Assembly (NCBI GenBank): GCA_015265235.1
Contig: JABZYJ010000031.1
Span: 1-15,685 of the forward strand
Length of the DNA: 15,685 nt
Direction of reading: 5' to 3'
DNA from: Selenomonas sp.
GTDB lineage: Bacteria; Bacillota; Negativicutes; Selenomonadales; Selenomonadaceae
In this document: positions 1-6,195 of the stretch, one piece after another
Layout of the letters: the number at the start of each line of letters is the position of its first letter
How positions within the stretch are numbered: the first letter of the stretch is position 1
Program-made: the position numbers and the translations under genes
The notes under the pieces: generated by a model
What the model saw: only the letters and a program-made list of their open reading frames with translations
The model's database searches: none
What the model was told of the DNA's origin: nothing

Positions 1-1
1 G

Positions 2-145
2 CTTGAGCAAGGACTTGCACAGGGGCGCAGGGAAACGGTTCTCGCTCTCCTACAGGAGAAAATGCCGCTCGATCTCATCGCACGCGTCACCAAGCTCTCT
101 GCGGAGAAGATACAGGACATCGGAAAGCTGAACGGCATTTTGTAA
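2..145 (+). CDS. Partial C-terminus of an Rpn/PD-(D/E)XK nuclease-family (transposase-like) protein
   Basis: An open frame enters from the left edge and stops at TAA 143-145, leaving about 47 residues. The tail starts with a Gly/Gln/Arg-rich stretch (LEQGLAQGRRE) and continues with a short helical segment, LLQEKMPLDLIARVTKLS, that ends in SAEKIQDIGKL. This repeat-then-helix layout is typical of the C-terminus of Rpn family recombination-promoting nucleases (putative transposase, PD-(D/E)XK). The catalytic domain lies outside the window, so the assignment rests on the tail alone. The family is often multicopy and associated with mobile DNA, but no terminal repeats are visible here. It is followed by about 160 nt with no recognisable gene before msrAB. 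Confidence 0.6.
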   Translation, partial: LEQGLAQGRRETVLALLQEKMPLDLIARVTKLSAEKIQDIGKLNGIL

Positions 146-304
146 TAAGCGAAGCAATGATACATCTTTTTCGATTGGATTGTCCCTACAGATCCCCCAC
201 ATAGCTTTGACGATGCATCCAGTTCGGGAAAAATCTACGCCAATCTGGCAGGCCTCATTTTATCAGTGCTTCCTTTATCAACGATTCCTAAGAAAGGAGA
301 CAAT

Positions 305-1429
305 ATGAAACTCTCATTACTGTGCAATATTTGTGCGCTCGGCTCGCTCATCTGTCTTGGCGGCTGCGGTGCGCCTGATGCGGCCTCGGCGGAGATGCCG
401 CATGAAATCGTACAGAAGAATGTCGCGATGAGCGGACAGCGGGAGATCTATCTCGCCGGCGGCTGCTTCTGGGGGACGGAACTCTATCTCAGTCTTGTGC
501 CGGGGGTTGTCTCTGCGGAGTGCGGTTATGCAAACGGCATGAGCGCACATCCTTCCTATGCGGAAGTATGCAGCGGCAGTGGGCATGCGGAGGCAGTTCA
601 CGTTGTCTATGATCCGCACATCATTTCTCTCGAGCAGCTTCTGACAGCGTTTTATGACTCCATCGATCCGACGACAGTCGATCGGCAGGGCAACGATGTC
701 GGGCGGCAGTACCGCTCGGGTATCTATTATGTGCCGAATACAGATGGCAGCGAGAGTATTGATGCCCGTGTGGTACGAGAGTCCCTTGACGCACTGCAGA
801 AACATATCGGAACGCCTGTTGCGATCGAAATGGGGCCGATCGTGAATTTTTATCGTGCAGAGGACGAGCATCAGGAGTATCTCGAAAATCATCCGAATGG
901 ATACTGTCACATCTCTCCTGCGCTCATTGCTGCGATGCGTGAGAAACGTGCGGCGGCAGAGCGTGTAGTGACAGCGGAGACCGTGCGCAGCTACGAAAAG
1001 CCTTCGGATGCGGAGCTGAGGGCACGCCTGACAGAAATGCAGTATGCCGTCACGCAGGAAAAGGCGACAGAGCCGCCCTTCCGCAACGCATACGATCACG
1101 AGTTCCGCGCGGGCATCTACTGTGATATCACGACGGGCGAGCCGCTCTTTGTCTCCACGGATAAATATGACTCGGGCTGCGGCTGGCCGGCGTTCTCGCG
1201 CCCGATCGATGCGGCTCTGATCGCAGAGCACGAGGACCTTTCGCACGGCATGGTGCGCACCGAGGTCACGGCAGCAGCGAGCGGCGCTCATCTCGGGCAC
1301 GTCTTTCACGACGGTCCTGCTGCAACGGGCGGCCTGCGCTACTGTATCAACAGTGCCTCCCTGCGCTTCATCCCGAAAGAGGATATGGAGCGTGAGGGCT
1401 ATGGGGACTATCTAGAACTTTTGGATTGA
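305..1429 (+). CDS. msrAB: Lipoprotein MsrA-MsrB fusion, peptide methionine sulfoxide reductase
   Basis: This fusion repairs both S- and R-methionine sulfoxide in proteins, probably in the periplasm. I place the start at ATG 305 (374 aa) because AGGAG lies 5 nt upstream; an upstream in-frame GTG at 266 lacks such a site. The N-terminus is a lipoprotein signal with lipobox LGGC followed by G. The MsrA domain covers about residues 45-215 and has the catalytic GGCFWG motif (Cys54). The MsrB domain covers about 245-370 and carries DSGCGWPAF, HLGHVF and the catalytic RYCINSASL motif (Cys347). The MsrB part has no obvious CxxC zinc pairs, which is common in fused forms. The gene appears monocistronic and is separated from the next operon by a hairpin and a new promoter. 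The family call is very secure; surface or periplasmic location is inferred from the signal peptide. Confidence 0.95.
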   Translation: MKLSLLCNICALGSLICLGGCGAPDAASAEMPHEIVQKNVAMSGQREIYLAGGCFWGTELYLSLVPGVVSAECGYANGMSAHPSYAEVCSGSGHAEAVHVVYDPHIISLEQLLTAFYDSIDPTTVDRQGNDVGRQYRSGIYYVPNTDGSESIDARVVRESLDALQKHIGTPVAIEMGPIVNFYRAEDEHQEYLENHPNGYCHISPALIAAMREKRAAAERVVTAETVRSYEKPSDAELRARLTEMQYAVTQEKATEPPFRNAYDHEFRAGIYCDITTGEPLFVSTDKYDSGCGWPAFSRPIDAALIAEHEDLSHGMVRTEVTAAASGAHLGHVFHDGPAATGGLRYCINSASLRFIPKEDMEREGYGDYLELLD

Positions 1430-1449
1430 GAAACAGTTGTTCTTTCATT

Positions 1450-1475
1450 GAGATAATTCAAAGAATATCTCTTTG
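1450..1475 (+). terminator. Possible weak terminator after msrAB
   Basis: GAGATAATTC (1450-1459) and GAATATCTC (1463-1471) form a hairpin with a 3-nt loop and one bulged base, followed by TTTG. The stem is AT-rich and the T tract is short, so termination would be inefficient. Its position 20 nt after the msrAB stop and just before the next promoter fits a transcript end. Confidence 0.35.
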
Positions 1476-1480
1476 TCATA

Positions 1481-1509
1481 TTGACAAGCATTTCTTCCAA
1501 TGGTACGAT
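1481..1509 (+). promoter_or_regulatory. Sigma-70-type promoter driving the riboswitch-controlled operon
   Basis: A perfect -35 box TTGACA (1481-1486) is followed by a 17-nt spacer and the -10 box TACGAT (1504-1509). TGG lies directly before the -10 box and gives an extended -10. Transcription should begin near 1516, about 20 nt before the riboswitch aptamer. This is the best promoter in the window for the genes from 1942 onward. Confidence 0.75.
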
Positions 1510-1537
1510 TAACACGTTTTATGACAATTTTATACGA

Positions 1538-1761
1538 ATTGGATCAGGTATCAGTGAAATTCCAATTATATTGAGATTTCGTGAAGATTTAATAGAGAAT
1601 CCGGTAAACAGAATAATGATTCTGCCTAAGCCGGAGCGGTCACGCCACTGTAGCAGTGAGCAAACCTGCATGGGGACATTGTCTCCGCCACTGAGGGATT
1701 TCCCTCGGGAAGGCGCAGGTGCGCGAGGAACTGGAGCCAGGAGAACTGCCTGATTGACAAT
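1538..1761 (+). promoter_or_regulatory. Cobalamin (AdoCbl) riboswitch aptamer
   Basis: The conserved pieces of a cobalamin riboswitch occur in order. A 5' P1 strand, ATTGGATCAGG (1538-1548), can pair with CCTGATTGACAAT (1749-1761). Next come AATAGAGAATCCGGT, then GCCGGAGCGGTCACGCCACTGT (the GCGGTC-CGCCACTGT core), then CCACTGAGGGA...TCGGGAAGGCG, and finally the B12 box AGCCAGGAGAACTGCC at about 1735-1750. Riboswitches of this class bind adenosylcobalamin and normally lower expression when it is abundant. Here the aptamer precedes a binding lipoprotein and the chelatase/nitrogenase-like genes, with an intrinsic terminator downstream. Exact boundaries are by eye. The rest of the 1430-1941 interval holds the promoter, the two hairpins and the leader region listed separately. 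Confidence 0.9.
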
Positions 1762-1840
1762 CGCCGTTTGACCTGCGAGTGATAGGGATGGGGATTCCAG
1801 TGCATCTGCGGATGCAGTGTGATCTTTTGTTGTGTAAAAA

Positions 1841-1872
1841 ACCCCTTCTGTGTATGCAGGAGGGGTCTTTTG
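1841..1872 (+). terminator. Intrinsic terminator, probable riboswitch expression platform
   Basis: ACCCCTTCTG (1841-1850) and CAGGAGGGGT (1857-1866) form a 10-bp stem with one G-T wobble and a 6-nt loop, followed by CTTTTG. It lies about 80 nt after the cobalamin aptamer and 70 nt before the first lipoprotein gene, the usual place for a transcriptional expression platform. GGGGATT (1790-1796) could pair with AAACCCC (1839-1845) apart from one mismatch, making a candidate antiterminator. A separate perfect TGCATC/GATGCA hairpin lies at 1801-1816. The T tract is modest. Confidence 0.65.
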
Positions 1873-1934
1873 ATGCGCGTCTTCTCGTTTTGCGTGCAGG
1901 TTCATCGATGCAGGATGAAGAAAGGTGATGAAGA

Positions 1935-1982
1935 ATGAAGCATGCAAAGAAACTGCAATACGCATATACCCATGCCTTCTAA
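1935..1982 (+). other. Short leader reading frame with the best ribosome site, overlapping the lipoprotein start
   Basis: The strongest Shine-Dalgarno sequence here, AGAAAGGTG (1919-1927), is correctly spaced (7 nt) for ATG 1935. That ATG opens a 15-codon frame, MKHAKKLQYAYTHAF, ending at TAA 1980-1982. The frame is not that of the lipoprotein but overlaps both of its candidate starts (1942 and 1972). It may be a leader peptide that couples translation, or the true lysine-rich start of the signal peptide separated from the rest by a one-base frameshift or sequence error. Nothing else supports a function for the peptide. Confidence 0.35.
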
Positions 1983-2934
1983 GTGGCTGCTCTATGCGCT
2001 CCTTGTCGCGGGCTGCCTTCTCCTTCTTGCAGGCTGTGGGAACGGGGCGCGAGCGGGGGGCGGCGGAGAGGTATTCTATCGCGGAACGGATGATACCGGG
2101 GCGGAGGTCGTTGTCGCGGAAAGGCCGCATCGGATCGTGTCACTGGGACGGGGGATGGATGAGATTCTCCTTGGGGTCGCTCCGCCGGAGCAGATCGCGG
2201 GGCTCACCTCCACGGTGGATGATCCGGGAATATCCTGCATGACGGAAGAGTCACGCGCCGTATCCGTCAAACTCAAGGACAGAAGCCCTGAGCGCGTTGC
2301 GGCACTGGATCCCGACCTTGTCCTTGCGATTGACGGCCTACCAAAGGAGCTAGTGGATAGCCTGCGCGATTTGGGGATTCCCGTCTTTGTCTCACGTACG
2401 CCGAATAACCTCGAGGACATCTTTGCGCGCATTGAGACGGTTGGACGCCTGATTGGACAGGAGGAAAATGCCGCCGCACGCATCGCCGAAAAACGTGCCC
2501 TTCTCGCTGATGTGGAGCGGCGCGTTGGAGACATCCCGGAGGAGGAGCGCCCCATCGTAGTTGCATTTGCGTTCAGCGGTGTGTTTGGACGCAAGGATGG
2601 GCTCTTTGATGATATGTGTCGCCGTGCCTCCCTGCGCAATGGTGTGGCGATGGCAGGGCTGACGGCGACGACTGCGGTCTCGATGGAGCAGGTCGTCGCA
2701 CTTAATCCCGACGTATTCCTTCTGCCGACGTGGAGTACGGAGGGGAAAACAACGGAGGAATTTCGCGAGAAACTCTGCAGCGACCCCTTGTTTATCCATG
2801 TGAAGGCCGTGCAGGAAAATCACCTCTATACGGTTCCGGATCGGTATCGTTACAATACTTCACAGAATGCGGCAGATGCTGTCTACGCATTGGCACGCGC
2901 GGTCTATCCGGAGCGCTTTGCCGATGAACAGTGA
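1942..2934 (+). CDS. BtuF/FepB-type ABC transporter substrate-binding lipoprotein (1)
   Basis: This is a periplasmic lipoprotein that would bind a corrinoid, heme or siderophore-type ligand and hand it to an ABC importer. ATG 1942 gives 330 aa; ATG 1972 (MPSKWLLYALL) would give a more typical signal peptide, and neither has a well-placed ribosome site. The hydrophobic segment ends in lipobox LLAGC followed by G. The mature part has the two-lobed class III fold signatures: PHRIVSLGRGMDEILLGV near the N-terminus, LDPDLVLAIDG, a long linking helix at about residues 150-195, and LNPDVFLLPTW in the C lobe. It is the first gene after the cobalamin riboswitch, and its last 11 nt overlap the radical SAM gene. 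No permease or ATPase gene is adjacent. The family is secure; the ligand is unknown, and the riboswitch favours a corrinoid or related tetrapyrrole. Confidence 0.88.
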   Translation: MQRNCNTHIPMPSKWLLYALLVAGCLLLLAGCGNGARAGGGGEVFYRGTDDTGAEVVVAERPHRIVSLGRGMDEILLGVAPPEQIAGLTSTVDDPGISCMTEESRAVSVKLKDRSPERVAALDPDLVLAIDGLPKELVDSLRDLGIPVFVSRTPNNLEDIFARIETVGRLIGQEENAAARIAEKRALLADVERRVGDIPEEERPIVVAFAFSGVFGRKDGLFDDMCRRASLRNGVAMAGLTATTAVSMEQVVALNPDVFLLPTWSTEGKTTEEFREKLCSDPLFIHVKAVQENHLYTVPDRYRYNTSQNAADAVYALARAVYPERFADEQ

Positions 2935-3973
2935 GGGGCTCGGGGCGGTGCCACTGCGCATGCTCGTCATGAGCCTTACCGGAAACTGTAATCTCGCGTG
3001 TCGCTACTGCTATGCCACAGCGCAGGACAGGCACACGATGACATGGGAGACGGCGCGGCGTGCCATCGACCTCGCGGCGGCGGGCAAAATGCCCTTTATC
3101 CTGCAGTTCTCGGGCGGAGAACCTCTCCTTGCACTACCGCTGCTGCGTCAGATGGCAGACTACGTGCGCCGCAATCGTATCCCGGCACGCATGGATTTGC
3201 AGACCAACGGGACATTGCTGACCGAGGAGACGGCGACGTTTCTGCGCAGTGCGCGCATTGGGATTGGCGTCAGCCTTGACGGCAGACCTGCTGTGCACGA
3301 TGCACTTCGCTGTTATCCTGACGGCAGAGGTACGGCAGCGGATGTTGTCGCAGGGATTCGTCAGCTTGCGCAGTGTGGCATTGAGATCGGCCTGACCACA
3401 GTCGTCACAGCGGACAATGTTGCAGAGCTTTCCGGTGTTGTCGAGATGGCGTACTATCTCGGCAATGTGCGCCGTGTGGGCTTTGATCTCCTGCGGCCGC
3501 AGGGGCGGGGCTCTGCTGTCCGCAGCGCACGGACCGAGGACATGGCGCAGGCGATGGAAGCGGTTTTTGCACTGAACCGCAGACTCGGGCGAATGACCGG
3601 ACGCACGATGGCGATCACCCAGATGGAGCAGGCGGCGTGTCTTGCCCGGCGCACAGGCGGCGGATTTTCCCACTGTCATGCGATGAACGGGGCGGGGGTA
3701 CACGTTGACGCACGCGGGAACATCTACGCCTGTTCCTCCTTTGTCGGCGATGCGCATTTTCTGCTCGGCAATGTGGAATGCGGCATTGATGTGCAGCGCC
3801 AGAAAGAGGTGGCGCAGGAGATGCAGAATGCCATGGCGTTCTGCAGGACGTGTGCGGATTTTTCCGCCTGCGGCGGCGCGTGCTATGCACGCAGGGCTGG
3901 GCAGGGACCTCCTGCCGTCTCCGATGCCGAATGTGCACTGAAGCGTGCGGCGATGAAGGCGGCAGGAGCCTGA
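2924..3973 (+). CDS. Radical SAM protein with C-terminal SPASM domain
   Basis: I choose ATG 2924 (349 aa) over an upstream ATG at 2867 because the latter would overlap the lipoprotein gene by 68 nt; CGGAG lies about 10 nt upstream of 2924. The radical SAM cluster motif CNLACRYC (Cys22, 26, 29) is followed by the SAM-binding GGEP motif (FSGGEPLL), LQTNGTLL and SLDGRPAVHD. The C-terminus is a textbook SPASM domain: Cys251-x13-Gly265-x4-Cys270, then Cys307-x2-Cys310-x5-Cys316-x3-Cys320, and Cys337. It should therefore hold auxiliary [4Fe-4S] clusters. SPASM enzymes modify peptides (anSME, PqqE, thioether maturases) or tetrapyrrole side chains (NirJ, AhbC/D). No precursor peptide gene is obvious, and the place between two tetrapyrrole-type binding proteins makes a cofactor or ligand modification plausible but unproven. 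Confidence 0.9.
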   Translation: MNSEGLGAVPLRMLVMSLTGNCNLACRYCYATAQDRHTMTWETARRAIDLAAAGKMPFILQFSGGEPLLALPLLRQMADYVRRNRIPARMDLQTNGTLLTEETATFLRSARIGIGVSLDGRPAVHDALRCYPDGRGTAADVVAGIRQLAQCGIEIGLTTVVTADNVAELSGVVEMAYYLGNVRRVGFDLLRPQGRGSAVRSARTEDMAQAMEAVFALNRRLGRMTGRTMAITQMEQAACLARRTGGGFSHCHAMNGAGVHVDARGNIYACSSFVGDAHFLLGNVECGIDVQRQKEVAQEMQNAMAFCRTCADFSACGGACYARRAGQGPPAVSDAECALKRAAMKAAGA

Positions 3974-3997
3974 GCAGTGGATTGGAAGGGGAATTCT

Positions 3998-5002
3998 ATG
4001 GGAGGCGCAAAGCGTATACCGGCGATCGTGTCAATCGTGCTCCTGCTCTGTGCTGTGCAGCTGCTTACCGCCTGCGGCAGGGCAGAGACGGGACAGACGG
4101 TAGCGACGGAGGGGTACTCGGTTACGGATATTACGGGGCGTACCGTGCACTTCGACACGCCACCACAGCGTATTGTCACGCTGTCTTCGACGCTCGATCA
4201 GATCGTTCTTTCCGTTGCTCCGCCGGAGCGCATGGCCGCCGTCAACGCGAGCATGAAGGATCCGATCAACTCCAATATGGTTGAGGTTGCGGAGCAGGTT
4301 GAGAAAACGATACAGCGGCCCAGCGTGGAGTACATCGTCTCCCTCCATCCGGACATTGTCTTGATAGCGGACTGGCAGTATCTCGAACTCGCCGATCCTC
4401 TGCGAGAGTCGGGGCTCAACGTCGTGGTTGGACGGGGACCGCACAATCTGGCGGAGGTGCGGGATCTTGTTCGTCTCACAACGGACGCAATCGGAGAGAG
4501 CCGACGCGGCGATATTTTACTGCGCAAAATGGATGAGAAACTTTCCGAGATCACGGAGAAGGTGCAATCCATTCCGGAAAGCGAGCGCAAGAGCGTCGTT
4601 TTTCTTTCCCTCATGAGTACGTATGGGGGCATTGGATCCAGTTTTGATGATGCCTGTCACCATGCAGGGGTTATCAATGGTGTTTCGGCCTATGGACTGC
4701 GCAACGGACAGGAGGTGACGAAAGAAGTCATCCTTGCCATCAATCCCGATATCCTGTTCCTGCCGGATTATCCGTGGAAGGGGCAGGCGTGGCTGGATAG
4801 CTATATCCGCAGTTATACAGAGGACCCGGCACTGCAGCCACTCAAGGCACTGCGCGAGGGGCATCTCGTCACGCCACGTTCATGTTTCCTCTACAACTGC
4901 TCGCAGGATTTTGTCTACGGCGTGCAGGAGATCGCCTATCGGGTCTATGGGGATGCTTTTTATCTGCCGAATGATGCGCACATCACGGCAGTTGATGAAT
5001 AG
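3998..5002 (+). CDS. BtuF/FepB-type ABC transporter substrate-binding lipoprotein (2)
   Basis: This is a second periplasmic binding lipoprotein of the same family, 334 aa from ATG 3998, which has GGAAGGGG 6 nt upstream; a GTG at 3977 in the same frame has no such site. The signal peptide ends in lipobox LLTAC followed by G. The mature protein begins with YSVTDITGRTVHFDTPPQRIV and carries LSSTLDQIVLSVAPPERMAAV, LHPDIVLIADW and INPDILFLPDYPW. It aligns closely with the partial lipoprotein at the window's right end (shared PERMAAVN and the DP-x3-SN segment) and less closely with lipoprotein 1. It starts 24 nt after the radical SAM stop, so the two are probably co-transcribed. The ligand is unknown. 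After its stop, 142 nt separate it from the chelatase genes, with no clear terminator. Confidence 0.88.
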   Translation: MGGAKRIPAIVSIVLLLCAVQLLTACGRAETGQTVATEGYSVTDITGRTVHFDTPPQRIVTLSSTLDQIVLSVAPPERMAAVNASMKDPINSNMVEVAEQVEKTIQRPSVEYIVSLHPDIVLIADWQYLELADPLRESGLNVVVGRGPHNLAEVRDLVRLTTDAIGESRRGDILLRKMDEKLSEITEKVQSIPESERKSVVFLSLMSTYGGIGSSFDDACHHAGVINGVSAYGLRNGQEVTKEVILAINPDILFLPDYPWKGQAWLDSYIRSYTEDPALQPLKALREGHLVTPRSCFLYNCSQDFVYGVQEIAYRVYGDAFYLPNDAHITAVDE

Positions 5003-5144
5003 ATGCTGCTTGACGTGTTTCAAAAAGCAGTGTCAACATGACAGCGACGCTTGCCTCGGGCTTTTGTCCAAAGGCAGAGGGCCTGCGTTCACAGCTGATG
5101 CGAATGATACTGCGGATGAACATTCCCTATGAAAGGAAGTACGA
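5003..5144 (+). other. Gap between lipoprotein 2 and the chelatase genes, with a doubtful 36-codon frame
   Basis: No terminator with a T tract and no convincing promoter are visible: a TTGACG at 5010-5015 has no -10 at the right distance. TTGAC (5010-5014) and GTCAA (5032-5036) form a short inverted repeat. A 36-codon frame from ATG 5038 (MTATLASGFCPKAEGLRSQL, then a basic tail) stops at TGA 5146-5148, overlapping the chelatase start codon as ATGA. Its start lacks a Shine-Dalgarno sequence, so I do not call it a gene. Confidence 0.3.
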
Positions 5145-6173
5145 ATGAAGAAGAGGGCAACCTACCCGTTTACTGCAATCGTTGGGCAGGAAGAGATGAA
5201 GACGGCACTTCTCCTCAGTATAGTCATGCCCTCTCTCGGCGGTGTGCTCATCAAGGGAGAGAAGGGAACGGCAAAATCCACTGCCGTACGTGCTGCCGCT
5301 GCGCTCCTGCCGGATCTGCACGCCGTGCGCGGCTGTGCCTGTCACTGCGATCCCGCACGCCCCGAGCTCTACTGCGATGCCTGTCAAGAGAGGAGCGCAG
5401 AGGGGAAACTGCCGCAGGAAGATGTTCCGATGTGCGTAGTGGAGCTGCCCGTCAGTGCGACGGAGGACCGCGTGGTCGGGACACTCGACATGGAGGCGGC
5501 GATCCAGCATGGACGCAAGGCGTTCGAGCCCGGCATTCTGGCGGCCGCGAACCGCAATATCCTCTATGTGGATGAGATCAACCTGCTTGAGGACCATTTC
5601 GTCGATATCCTGCTCGACTCGGCTGCAATGGGCGTCAACACCGTGGAGCGCGAGGGGATTTCCTATGCGCACCCGGCACGGTTTGTCCTCATTGGTACGA
5701 TGAATCCGGAGGAGGGGGATATCCGCCCGCAGCTTCTCGATCGCTTTGCGCTCTCGGTGACTGTTGCGGGGGAGCAGGATGCCGAAAGCCGCGTGGAGGT
5801 GATCCGTCGTCGGATTGCCTACGAGCGGGATGCAGATGCCTTTGCCGCGACATACGCAGCAGAGCAGGAGCAGCTGCGTACGCAGATTGTCACGGCACGT
5901 CGGCGCGTTGCCGCTGTGGCGGTGCCCGATGACATTCTTGGGCTGGCGGCGCAGGTCTCGTTGGCGCTCGGCGTTGATGGGCATCGTGCCGATATTACCC
6001 TCATCAAGGCAGGGATTGCGCACGCGGCACTTGCCGGACGAACAGCTGTCACGGCAGAGGATTTGCTACGCGTCAGCCGACTGGTCCTCGCACACCGTAT
6101 GCGTCGTCGTCCCTTCGAGGAAGAGACGGTCGACTGGAGCGCGGTGGATGCGATCTTAGGAGAATCTGTGTAA
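5145..6173 (+). CDS. AAA+ chelatase subunit I (ChlI/BchI-type, metal chelatase ATPase)
   Basis: This is the motor ATPase of a three-part tetrapyrrole metal chelatase of the Mg-chelatase/cobaltochelatase class; it should form rings with the D-type subunit and drive the large CobN-like subunit. It has 342 aa from ATG 5145, with AAGGAAG just upstream. The N-terminus YPFTAIVGQEEMKTAL is typical. Walker A is GEKGTAKS (residues 38-45) and Walker B is ILYVDEINLL (Asp143, Glu144). GTMNPEEGDIRPQLLDRF carries the sensor and arginine-finger region. A five-cysteine insert (Cys64, 66, 68, 77, 80) follows the P-loop helix and could bind zinc or an Fe-S cluster; plant and purple-bacterial ChlI/BchI lack this arrangement. 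The next gene follows after 22 nt. The family call is firm; the metal is not evident from sequence. Confidence 0.92.
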   Translation: MKKRATYPFTAIVGQEEMKTALLLSIVMPSLGGVLIKGEKGTAKSTAVRAAAALLPDLHAVRGCACHCDPARPELYCDACQERSAEGKLPQEDVPMCVVELPVSATEDRVVGTLDMEAAIQHGRKAFEPGILAAANRNILYVDEINLLEDHFVDILLDSAAMGVNTVEREGISYAHPARFVLIGTMNPEEGDIRPQLLDRFALSVTVAGEQDAESRVEVIRRRIAYERDADAFAATYAAEQEQLRTQIVTARRRVAAVAVPDDILGLAAQVSLALGVDGHRADITLIKAGIAHAALAGRTAVTAEDLLRVSRLVLAHRMRRRPFEEETVDWSAVDAILGESV

Positions 6174-6195
6174 ATCGCATTTCGGAGGCAAGAGC

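Noticed and set aside
207..235. A promoter for msrAB (TTGACG at 207-212)
   Set aside because: No acceptable -10 box lies at 16-18 nt; only A-rich sequence follows. The real msrAB promoter is not identified.
5010..5038. An internal promoter before the chelatase genes (TTGACG at 5010-5015)
   Set aside because: The hexamers at 16-18 nt spacing (for example TCAACA) do not resemble TATAAT.
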